Made by a program: the position numbers and the translations under genes. The notes beneath the pieces are model-generated. The model ran no database searches, was not told the origin of the DNA, and worked only from the letters and a program-made list of their open reading frames with translations. Of a stretch of DNA of 43,341 nucleotides, positions 23,215-29,839 are shown piece after piece. The first letter of the stretch is position 1, and each line of letters begins with the position of its first letter. The DNA is from an uncultured Acidobacteriia bacterium (GTDB lineage: Bacteria > Acidobacteriota > Terriglobia > Bryobacterales > Bryobacteraceae): assembly GCA_903907865.1 (NCBI GenBank), contig CAIVPR010000051.1, positions 1-43,341 on the forward strand. Direction: 5' to 3'.

Positions 23215-23453
23215 AGCGTCTCAGCTGCCCACTTCTGTTCCAGTTCCCGCATCAGTGCCCGGTCGGACTGCGCGAGTTGATCGGGATGGACAATTATCGT
23301 GTTGCGCCGCACCAAGCGCGAAAGTTTCGCCCCTGTCGTCGGCTTCATCACGATGGTTTCACCTTTGTAGGCAACTTCGACGGTTTCGCCTTGCAGCGTT
23401 CGGTCGAGCGTTTGGAATAGATCCTTGCGAAGTTGGGTTGCCGTTGTCGCCAC
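23211..23453 (-). CDS. Phd/YefM-like antitoxin (pair 2)
   Basis: An 80-residue protein: TTATQLRKDLFQTLDRTLQG then GETVEVAYKGETIVMKPTTG, the Phd/YefM-type antitoxin layout, with a C-terminal toxin-binding part (RNTIIVHPDQLAQSDR). The GTG at 23453 gives the expected N-terminus, although no strong ribosome site precedes it; an upstream start at 23489 would add 12 residues across the putative promoter. It overlaps vapC by four bases. Confidence 0.8.
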   Translation of the reverse strand: MATTATQLRKDLFQTLDRTLQGETVEVAYKGETIVMKPTTGAKLSRLVRRNTIIVHPDQLAQSDRALMRELEQKWAAETL

Positions 23454-23460
23454 GAATTTA

Positions 23461-23489
23461 GCGTACCTTGTGCGATGTACGCATGTCAA
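23461..23489 (-). promoter_or_regulatory. Promoter and operator-like inverted repeat of vapBC pair 2
   Basis: On the minus strand a perfect -35 box TTGACA (23489-23484) is followed by a weak -10 near 23465-23460. Within the spacer and -10 lies an inverted repeat GCGTAC-N10-GTACGC (23461-23466 and 23477-23482), well placed for autorepression by the antitoxin-toxin complex. Operator function is inference. Confidence 0.5.
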
Positions 23490-23525
23490 GATAGAGTGTA
23501 CGTTCTCATTTCTTCGTCGGCGGCG

Positions 23526-23584
23526 CGCGCCGCCGCGGCAGGACTGGATCAGCGGGGACGACGCTTATTTGCGGAAGTAGTGGC
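23526..23584. repeat. 59-bp direct repeat, copy 2
   Basis: Second copy of the cupin 3' end, 750 bp from copy 1. It lies between the vapBC promoter and the ParD-like gene and encodes nothing complete here. Recombination between the copies would remove exactly 750 bp including vapBC and rejoin the cupin gene to the ParD-like/zeta pair. Confidence 0.95.
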
Positions 23585-23585
23585 G

Positions 23586-23602
23586 GGTAGCTTTTTGCTA
23601 CC
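23586..23602. promoter_or_regulatory. Small hairpin before the ParD-like gene
   Basis: GGTAGC-TTTTT-GCTACC forms six pairs with a five-T loop, eight bases upstream of the GTG start at 23611. It could be an operator for the ParD-like antitoxin or an RNA hairpin. It begins two bases after the direct repeat copy ends. Confidence 0.4.
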
Positions 23603-23610
23603 ATGTTCGT

Positions 23611-23988
23611 GTGAGCCAACCGGTCAAACTTTCGGATGCGTTGGTCTTGGACGCGCGGGTCGCGGGGGATGCTATGCAGCGTTCCATTGCGGGGCAGGTT
23701 GAATTCTGGGCGCGGATGGGTCGGGTGGTTGAGCAGTTGCTCGACGGACGGCATGCCATGGCCTTGGCCCGTGATGGCGGCGCGGTTCCACTGTCGGAAT
23801 GTTTGGATGCGGTGGACACCCCGGAGGGACGGGCCCGCACAATCCGCTTTTTGGACAGTCAACCCTTTCCCCACTACGAGGCGCATCCGGTGAAGCCCGG
23901 CGTCCTGATTCAGATTGAGGCGGACGGGACACGGTCCGAGGGTCGATTTGTGAACCGGCGTTTCTGTGCCGACGCTGCCGTCCGATGA
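23611..23988 (+). CDS. ParD-like antitoxin
   Basis: A 125-residue protein whose first 55 residues (VKLSDALVLDARVAGDAMQR then QVEFWARMGRVVEQLLDG) match the ParD-like antitoxin family, a ribbon-helix-helix-type DNA-binding start. The C-terminal half (GVLIQIEADGTRSEGRFVNR) is the extension common in this family. The start is GTG at 23611, preceded by a small hairpin. Its stop overlaps the start of the zeta toxin gene as ATGA, as expected for an antitoxin-toxin pair. Confidence 0.8.
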   Translation: MSQPVKLSDALVLDARVAGDAMQRSIAGQVEFWARMGRVVEQLLDGRHAMALARDGGAVPLSECLDAVDTPEGRARTIRFLDSQPFPHYEAHPVKPGVLIQIEADGTRSEGRFVNRRFCADAAVR

Positions 23989-24596
23989 GCGCCCTGCTGG
24001 AAACGCGGCCGGTGGTGGTAGCCGTGGCTGGACCCAACGGAGCGGGAAAAAGTACGTTCTACAAGGCGCACCTTCTTCCTGCGGGTCTGCGATTCGTCAA
24101 TGCCGACGTATTGGCAAAATCTTTGGAATTGGATCCGTACGTGGCTGCGCGTATGGCAGACGACCTGCGGCGGGAATTGGTCCGCCAGCGGGAGAGCTTC
24201 GTCTTTGAGACCGTGTTTTCGGATCCGGTTGGCGAGAAGGTCGCGTTCTTGAAGGACTGCGCCGGCCGTGGCCATAGCGTTGTGCTTTGTTTTATTGGAC
24301 TGGCGTCATCCGACGTGTCCGACGAGCGTGTTGCCATGCGCGTGCTTCAAGGGGGCCACGACGTGCCTATCGAAAAGCTGGTCGCGAGGTTTCCCCGAAC
24401 TTTGGACAATCTAGCACTGGCCATTCGAGAACTGCCGCACGTTCGGGTATACGACAATTCCGACTTGCGGCATCCGTTCCGGCACGTGTTGTCTGTCGAT
24501 TCGGGGCGGATTGCGGCAGTGCACCCACCTGTACCGGAATGGTTGGCGCGCTCGCTGCCTGACCGACCTGCTAAATTGAAGACGCCATGCGCGTGA
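23985..24596 (+). CDS. Zeta-toxin-like P-loop kinase
   Basis: A 203-residue kinase. Walker A GPNGAGKST at 16-24 follows a hydrophobic strand, with FVNADVLAK (the conserved Asp of the zeta/PezT substrate site) and an FVFETVFSDP segment typical of the family. Zeta toxins phosphorylate UDP-N-acetylglucosamine and block peptidoglycan synthesis; this smaller type is usually found beside ParD-like rather than epsilon antitoxins. It overlaps the antitoxin gene by four bases and rsmD by ten. Confidence 0.85.
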   Translation: MSALLETRPVVVAVAGPNGAGKSTFYKAHLLPAGLRFVNADVLAKSLELDPYVAARMADDLRRELVRQRESFVFETVFSDPVGEKVAFLKDCAGRGHSVVLCFIGLASSDVSDERVAMRVLQGGHDVPIEKLVARFPRTLDNLALAIRELPHVRVYDNSDLRHPFRHVLSVDSGRIAAVHPPVPEWLARSLPDRPAKLKTPCA

Positions 24597-25117
24597 TCGC
24601 GGGAGAGTTTCGCTCCCGAAAAATTTTGTCCGTTCCGGGGCTCGAAACCCGCCCCACGTCGGACCGCCTACGGGAAACGTTGTTCAACATCCTGAATCCG
24701 TTGCTGCCGGGGTGCGTCTTCGTGGATGCCTACGCCGGGACCGGGGCTGTGGGGATAGAGGCGCTGAGCAGAGGGGCGCGGCACGTCGCGTTCATTGAAA
24801 AGGACAAGACGGCGCTGGCGGTAATCCAGCAGAATCTGGCATCGTTGAAGGTGGAGGCGCGGTCCCGGGTGATTCGAGGGCTTGCCCCGATGCACATGGC
24901 TGCGATTCCGGCGGACATCGTGTTTTTGGACCCGCCGTATGAGAACGAGCGGGACTATGTCGCCTCGATGGAATCCTTGGAGGCGAAACCTCCGGCGTTG
25001 GTGGTGGTGCAACACTCCTCACGCTACGCCTTGCAAGAGCAGTTCGGTCCTCTGAAGAGGACCCGTCTGCTCAAGCAGGGCGACAACGCGTTGAGTTTCT
25101 ACAAGCCTGCGGATTAG
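24587..25117 (+). CDS. rsmD: 16S rRNA (guanine966-N2)-methyltransferase RsmD
   Basis: Methylates G966 of 16S rRNA. MRVIAGEFRSRKI at the start, TRPTSDRLRETLFNIL at 21-36, the SAM site VDAYAGTGAVGIEALSRGA and the catalytic DPPY at 115-118 are diagnostic. Length of 176 residues is normal. The start overlaps the zeta toxin gene by ten bases; its last bases overlap the convergent MoeZ-like gene by four. Confidence 0.95.
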   Translation: MRVIAGEFRSRKILSVPGLETRPTSDRLRETLFNILNPLLPGCVFVDAYAGTGAVGIEALSRGARHVAFIEKDKTALAVIQQNLASLKVEARSRVIRGLAPMHMAAIPADIVFLDPPYENERDYVASMESLEAKPPALVVVQHSSRYALQEQFGPLKRTRLLKQGDNALSFYKPAD

Positions 25118-26274
25118 TACTTCGGCACGGTGGGGTCGACTGTGTCGCTCCACTTGGTGATGCCGCCCGTCATGTTGCGGACCTTGGCGAAGCCGTTGGC
25201 GCGGAGGATGTCGCACGCTTTCGCGCTGCGGCCACCCATCTTGCAGTGGATCACGATGTCGTCGGCGGGGTTCAATTCGCCCAAGCGCTTGGCGACATCG
25301 CCCAGCGGGATCAGAACGGAGCCCGGAATACGGGCGATCTGGTATTCGTGCGGCTCGCGGACGTCGACGAGAACGAACTTGTCGCCGCTGTCCTGCTTGG
25401 CCTTTACTTCCTTCGGCTCGATGTCTGTGGTCACTTTCGGTTCCTCAACGGGGGGCGGTTGCGACGGGACGCCGCAGAACTGGTGGTAGTCGATGAGCTC
25501 GGTGATGGTGCGGTTGTCGCCGCAGATCGGGCATTCGGGGTTGCGCCGGAGCTTCAGTTCCCGGAACTTCATCCCAAGGGCGTCGTACAGCATGAGCCGT
25601 CCGATGAGCGGGTCTCCGATCCCGAGGATCAGCTTCACGGTTTCCGTGGCCTGGATCAGTCCGACCACACCAGGCAGGATACCGAGGACGCCGCCTTCGG
25701 CGCAACTCGGAACCAGTCCGGGAGGTGGCGGCTCGGGGTACAGGCAGCGATAGCAGGGGCCGCCTTCGGTCGCAAAGATAGTCGCCTGGCCTTCGAAACG
25801 GAAGATCGAGCCGTAGACGTTCGGCTTGCCGAGCAGCACGCAAGCGTCGTTGACGAGGTAGCGGGTCGGGAAGTTGTCTGTGCCGTCGACTACGATGTCG
25901 TAATCCTTGATGATGTCGAGGGCGTTTTCGCTGGTCAGCGCGACCTCGTGGCGGTCGAGCTGCACGAACGGATTGATATCGCGCATCGATTCCATCGCGG
26001 AGTCGATCTTGGGCTTGCCGACGTCTTTGGTGCCGTGGATGACCTGGCGTTGGAGGTTGGTGAAATCGACGACGTCGAAATCCACCAAGCCGATGCGCCC
26101 AACACCGGTCGCGGCCAAATAGAGGGCGAGCGGCGCGCCGAGACCGCCGGTGCCGACCAGCAGGACACTCGCGCCCTTGAGCTTGAGTTGGCCCTCCATG
26201 CCGACTTCGGGCAGGATCAGGTGGCGGCTATAGCGGAGGATTTCGTCGTTGGAAAGTGATACCTCAGCCGACAT
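25114..26274 (-). CDS. moeZ: MoeZ/MoeB-like E1 adenylyltransferase with rhodanese domain
   Basis: A 386-residue E1-like enzyme that adenylates and then sulfurates a ubiquitin-fold carrier. Seen: LSNDEILRYSRHLILPEVG, the ATP site VGTGGLGAPLALYLA at 40-54, VDGTDNFPTRYL, zinc cysteines in CYRC and CPICG, and SCAEGGVLGILPG. The C-terminal rhodanese domain carries the persulfide Cys in IVIHCKMGGRSAK (C344). I chose the ATG at 26274. It overlaps the carrier gene upstream by 11 bases, so enzyme and carrier are translated together. In mycobacteria MoeZ charges CysO for cysteine synthesis, and the same is likely here given cysM and a JAMM protease in the operon. Confidence 0.92.
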   Translation of the reverse strand: MSAEVSLSNDEILRYSRHLILPEVGMEGQLKLKGASVLLVGTGGLGAPLALYLAATGVGRIGLVDFDVVDFTNLQRQVIHGTKDVGKPKIDSAMESMRDINPFVQLDRHEVALTSENALDIIKDYDIVVDGTDNFPTRYLVNDACVLLGKPNVYGSIFRFEGQATIFATEGGPCYRCLYPEPPPPGLVPSCAEGGVLGILPGVVGLIQATETVKLILGIGDPLIGRLMLYDALGMKFRELKLRRNPECPICGDNRTITELIDYHQFCGVPSQPPPVEEPKVTTDIEPKEVKAKQDSGDKFVLVDVREPHEYQIARIPGSVLIPLGDVAKRLGELNPADDIVIHCKMGGRSAKACDILRANGFAKVRNMTGGITKWSDTVDPTVPKY

Positions 26275-26548
26275 GCGCGCCGCCCGCAATGCTCGGAACG
26301 ATGGAAAGGACGTCGGCATCGACGACCGAAGAGGCTTCCTTCTTGATGTATCGGATGTCCTCGTCGTTCAGGTAGACGTTGACGAAACTGCGCAGCTTGC
26401 CTTCGTCGGAGTAGAGATTCTTCTTGAGGTCGGGGAAGCGGGTCACGAGGGCGGCGAGCACCTCGCCGACCGTCGCGCCGGGAGCCTCGACGGTGCTGTT
26501 CTTCTCGGTGAATTGGCGCAGGGGGGTGGGGATTAGGATTCGGGCCAT
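26264..26548 (-). CDS. CysO-like ubiquitin-fold sulfur carrier with C-terminal tail
   Basis: A 94-residue MoaD/ThiS-fold protein. ARILIPTPLRQFTEKNSTVE, LRSFVNVYLNDEDIRYIK and VLSIVPSIAGG closely follow the layout of mycobacterial CysO. The di-glycine is at 89-90, but four residues (AHVG) follow, so it must be trimmed before its C-terminus can be adenylated and turned into a thiocarboxylate. The JAMM protease encoded immediately upstream is the obvious candidate. The tail is encoded in the overlap with the moeZ start. A MoaD role in molybdopterin synthesis is the alternative, but no moa genes are here. Confidence 0.88.
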   Translation of the reverse strand: MARILIPTPLRQFTEKNSTVEAPGATVGEVLAALVTRFPDLKKNLYSDEGKLRSFVNVYLNDEDIRYIKKEASSVVDADVLSIVPSIAGGAHVG

Positions 26549-26958
26549 GTAAGTTCCTCTTGTTCAGCGTGTGTTTGTTCCGCGTTGGGCAGCCAACTGT
26601 TGGCGTGGTCGAAGGCGCCGCTCTTGATGGAGAGAACGACGAACGAGTACCAAGGGCAGGAATTCTTGAGATCGGTTTCTGAAAAATAGGCTCCGCAGTC
26701 GGGGTGCGAGTGGTAGATGCCGATGAGGTCGAGGCCTCTGGCGGCGGCTTCGCGGTCGGCGCGAAGCAGGTCCTCTTGCCGGAGTTCGTAGCGGGCGCGC
26801 TGGGAGCCTGCGGAGGCGTTGTCGAGCGCCAAGGCCACGGTAATGGTCTTGGTTTCGCCGTCGGAACTGCCCAGCATGGCACCGCAGCATTCGTTGGGGT
26901 AGACGGCCTGCGCGTGGTTGACCATTTCGCGCCACGGGCCGCGTTCGATGTGGATCAT
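26533..26958 (-). CDS. JAMM/MPN+ metalloprotease (Mec-like)
   Basis: A 141-residue single-domain JAMM protein. The zinc motif is complete: E23 in YPNECCGAMLG and HSHPDCGAYFSETD (H83, H85, S93, D96). In mycobacteria the homologous Mec protein releases cysteine from the CysO-cysteine adduct; in other bacteria such enzymes trim residues after the GG of the carrier. Both jobs fit here because the neighbouring carrier has a four-residue tail. The gene overlaps the carrier gene by 16 bases and lies 13 bases after cysM. Confidence 0.9.
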   Translation of the reverse strand: MIHIERGPWREMVNHAQAVYPNECCGAMLGSSDGETKTITVALALDNASAGSQRARYELRQEDLLRADREAAARGLDLIGIYHSHPDCGAYFSETDLKNSCPWYSFVVLSIKSGAFDHANSWLPNAEQTHAEQEELTWPES

Positions 26959-26971
26959 TCGGTTGTTTCCA

Positions 26972-27895
26972 TTAGTCGGCGTCGTCCCAGAAGTGTTCGC
27001 TGAGGTACTTGTCGGCCCCGTCGCAGAGGACGGTGACTATGACCCCGGAACTGCCGGATTCGTGCAGTTCTTTCGCAAGCGCCAAGGCCGCGCAGACATT
27101 GCCGCCAGCGGAGATGCCGACCAGCAGGCCTTCCTCGCGGGCGAGCTGCTTGACCATGCGGTGCGCGTCCTCGGTCTCGATCCAGAGGTTTCGGTCGGCG
27201 ACCGCCTCGTCGTAGATGGCGGGGACTATGGCCGTCGGCATGTGCTTGGTGCCTTCGAGGCCATGGAACCCTGTCGAGGGCTGGGCGGAGACACACTGGA
27301 CGCCGGGGACGTCCTGTTTGAGGCGACGGGAGGTGCCGATGAAGGTGCCGCTGGTGCCGAGCAGCGCTACGAAGTGGGTGATGCGGCCGCCGGTCTGTTC
27401 GATCAGCTCAGGACCGGTGGTCTTGAAGTGGGCTTGCCAGTTGGCGGGGTTGCTGTATTGGTCGGGGTAGAAGTATTGGTCGGGGTCCGCGGCGTAGATT
27501 TCACGGACGCGGCGGATGGCCCCGTCGGAGCCCTCGCCGCCGGGGGTGAGGACGAGTTCCGCGCCGTAGGCCTTCAGGATGCGCTTGCGTTCCGGCGAGG
27601 CGTTCTGGGGAAGGCAAAGTTTCACCTTGTAGCCGCGCGCCGCGCAGATCATGGCGTAGGCGATGCCCGTGTTGCCGCTCGTGGAGTCGATCAGGGTCAC
27701 GCCGGGCCGGAGTTGGCCGGAGCGTTCGCCTTCGAGGATCATGTTGAGCGCAGGGCGATCCTTCACGGAGCCGCCGGGATTGAAGTACTCGGCCTTGGCG
27801 TAGACTTCGACGCCGGGGTAGGCCGCAGCCGCCCTCGTCAAGCGGATGAGGGGGGTGTTTCCGATGTGGTCCGTGAGGATGTGGGACGTGGGCAT
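26972..27895 (-). CDS. cysM: Cysteine synthase CysM (PLP-dependent)
   Basis: A 307-residue fold-type II PLP enzyme. HIGNTPLIRL at the start, the PLP lysine K45 in NPGGSVKDRPAL, the substrate loop STSGNTGIAYAM and ALLGTSGTFIGTSRRLK are typical of O-acetyl- or O-phosphoserine sulfhydrylases. In company with a CysO-like carrier, a JAMM protease and a MoeZ-like E1 it most likely uses protein thiocarboxylate as the sulfur donor, like mycobacterial CysM. It is the first gene of the operon, starts at 27895 with no clear ribosome site, and is divergent from the GT9 gene across 68 bases. Confidence 0.93.
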   Translation of the reverse strand: MPTSHILTDHIGNTPLIRLTRAAAAYPGVEVYAKAEYFNPGGSVKDRPALNMILEGERSGQLRPGVTLIDSTSGNTGIAYAMICAARGYKVKLCLPQNASPERKRILKAYGAELVLTPGGEGSDGAIRRVREIYAADPDQYFYPDQYSNPANWQAHFKTTGPELIEQTGGRITHFVALLGTSGTFIGTSRRLKQDVPGVQCVSAQPSTGFHGLEGTKHMPTAIVPAIYDEAVADRNLWIETEDAHRMVKQLAREEGLLVGISAGGNVCAALALAKELHESGSSGVIVTVLCDGADKYLSEHFWDDAD

Positions 27896-27963
27896 GCGGC
27901 GCCGGTTAAAGTGAACTATCTCTATCTTATACTGGGATTCCGTTCGGGGGATTCGGGATTCAC

Positions 27964-28707
27964 ATGCGGACGTTGTTGGTACGACCGGGGGCGATCGGGG
28001 ACTTCATTGTGAGCCTACCGGCCATGGAATCGCTGCGTGGCGACTACACCGAGGTCTGGTGCGCGGGGCAGAACGTCGCGCTGGCCCGGTTTGCGGATTG
28101 TGCGCGGTCCATCGTTGGTGTCGGCCTGGACCGGCTGGGGTTTCTGCCGGCCGACGATGTCGTGGAGCGGTTGCGGGCCTTCGACCGGATCGTGTCGTGG
28201 TACGGGAGCAATCGTCCAGAGTTCAAGGTGTTGACCGCGCGGCTCGGCCTGCGTGTGGAGTTTCTGTCCGTACTGCCGGATGGCAAGCGGCATGCCGGTG
28301 ACTTTTACAACGACCAGGCCCGTGGTCTCGGCGGATTTCCGCGAGCATTTCCAGTGATTGCATGCCCCGCAGTGGAACGAAAGTTCGCAGTAATCCATCC
28401 ATTTGCCAGTGCAATTGCCAAGCGGGCACCCATCGGCGTGTTCGAGGCGGCAGCGATACGCCTTGTCGGTAGGATGCCGGTGCATTGGACCTGCGGGCCC
28501 GAGGAGTCGCTGCCCGGCGCCTTGCGGTTCGGGGATCTATACGAACTTGCTTGTTGGTTGCGGGGTGCGAAGGTGTTCGTAGGCAACGACTCCGGCGTTT
28601 CGCACTTGGCAGCGGCCGTCGGCACTCCAGTCGTCGCCTTTTTCCGAGCCTCGGACCCGAGGGTCTGGGCTCCAAGGGGACCGGCAGTCCAATTGGTTGT
28701 GGCGTAG
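27964..28707 (+). CDS. GT9 (heptosyltransferase-like) glycosyltransferase
   Basis: A 247-residue GT9 protein. LLVRPGAIGDFIVSLPAM at the N-terminus and KVFVGNDSGVSHLAAAVGTP near the C-terminus are the two hallmark segments of the lipopolysaccharide heptosyltransferase family. It is shorter than typical WaaC/WaaF (about 320-350), with much of the inter-domain region trimmed, so its activity is less certain. It stands alone, divergent from cysM. Confidence 0.82.
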   Translation: MRTLLVRPGAIGDFIVSLPAMESLRGDYTEVWCAGQNVALARFADCARSIVGVGLDRLGFLPADDVVERLRAFDRIVSWYGSNRPEFKVLTARLGLRVEFLSVLPDGKRHAGDFYNDQARGLGGFPRAFPVIACPAVERKFAVIHPFASAIAKRAPIGVFEAAAIRLVGRMPVHWTCGPEESLPGALRFGDLYELACWLRGAKVFVGNDSGVSHLAAAVGTPVVAFFRASDPRVWAPRGPAVQLVVA

Positions 28708-28727
28708 GAGTCAAAAATCCTTGTCAA

Positions 28728-28753
28728 GTTTCAGTGGTAAATGCCACTGAAAC
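28728..28753. terminator. Perfect hairpin after the GT9 gene
   Basis: GTTTCAGTGG and CCACTGAAAC form ten perfect pairs around a six-base loop, 21 bases after the GT9 stop codon. There is no T-run after it on the plus strand, so it is either a weak terminator or a protein-binding palindrome. It lies in a 348-base gene-free stretch (28708-29055), which also holds an AT-rich segment and a promoter candidate and nothing else I recognise. Confidence 0.5.
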
Positions 28754-28816
28754 CGCCGCGCGCTCCACCTCTGGAAGTTCTTAATTCACGACAAAAAACG
28801 TCACGTAAAATATTCC

Positions 28817-28846
28817 TTGACCAGGGTAATGCCGACCTGATATTGT
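28817..28846 (+). promoter_or_regulatory. Sigma-70-like promoter candidate
   Basis: TTGACC (28817-28822) and TATTGT (28841-28846) are separated by 18 bases in an AT-rich part of the spacer before the zinc-ribbon gene at 29056. The box region also contains arms CCTTGAC and GTCAAGG that could pair. The leader would be about 200 bases long. Confidence 0.4.
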
Positions 28847-29055
28847 CAAGGCTTTAGAAGTACTGGATCTCAGGCCCGGCAGCTATCGCGCTGGAACAAA
28901 GGGGGAGTACTGCACGTACCGGGAATCAACGACAGACTGCGGATTTTTCTCTTTCACAGCACCACGCGGAATCGATAGCCCCTCACGGCCACCAGCAGTT
29001 TTGGACCTGCACAACAAGACCTGCACAACAACAAAGAACAGGAGACTCAGGGAAC

Positions 29056-29712
29056 ATGAGCCAAAGCACACAACAGAATCACAAGTTGGAGTGGTACAGC
29101 ACGGACCACGTCGACAACGCCGCGAACGGTACGGATCCTTCGTCAAGGCTAGGCGCGGTCCGAAACATTGCAACAGCCCAAGGCGACCACGGCAAGACCG
29201 CCCACCGCAGTTGCCCGAACTGCGGTCTCAGCTTTCGTCTGCGCACGCAGCCACTGGGCACGCTGGACCATTTCGCCGGTACCCAGAGATCCCAGTGTGA
29301 TCGCTGCTTCCTGACCCGGTTCCGACTGCGATGGAGCTGGACCATGGTGCCACGGCTGCTGTTGGTGTCTCTTTTGCTGGCTGCGGGATGTCTGCTGGCG
29401 TTCGGGCACCTGCCCAGCAGGCTGGCGCAGCGCCGCGAGGTCGATTCTCTGGTCGAGGCCCGTGCCGTGGCGGGCGGGCAGCTCACGGCATTCGAACAGT
29501 TGATGACGAAGCGGCCCAAGACCACCATGGACAACTCGGCCATTATCAAGATGTGGCAAGCCCAGGTGGATCCGTACGTGATTGTGCAACTGGTGCGCAC
29601 GTCGATTCCCGACTACGACCTGAGTTCCGATGCCATCGTGGCGCTGCGCGAGGCCCACGTGGATCGGGAAGTGATCTTGGCCATGATATCCACCAGCTAC
29701 TCGCCCAAGTAG
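29056..29712 (+). CDS. Zinc-ribbon membrane protein, unknown function
   Basis: A 218-residue protein of unknown function. A four-cysteine zinc ribbon (C53-x2-C56 and C81-x2-C84) precedes one membrane helix at about 97-117. The remaining 100 residues are soluble: a coiled stretch, then two similar helical units, MWQAQVDPYVIVQLVRTSIP with YDLSSDAIVALREAHVDREV. This 'variable position, strand or helix, isoleucine' repeat is one I associate with acidobacterial hypothetical proteins. AGGAGA at 29040-29045 precedes the ATG at 29056. The gene is followed after 127 bases by a TPR lipoprotein in the same direction. Confidence 0.75.
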   Translation: MSQSTQQNHKLEWYSTDHVDNAANGTDPSSRLGAVRNIATAQGDHGKTAHRSCPNCGLSFRLRTQPLGTLDHFAGTQRSQCDRCFLTRFRLRWSWTMVPRLLLVSLLLAAGCLLAFGHLPSRLAQRREVDSLVEARAVAGGQLTAFEQLMTKRPKTTMDNSAIIKMWQAQVDPYVIVQLVRTSIPDYDLSSDAIVALREAHVDREVILAMISTSYSPK

Positions 29713-29839
29713 GCACTTCCTAAGACCGCTTTTCATCGCACGAGCCGCGCGGTGTGCGGCTTACTGCGGCTTACAAGGACCAACATCAGCCCTACGGCGC
29801 GGCTGGACGTGCGCTGTTTCTGGAGAGGTGACGTGCAGG

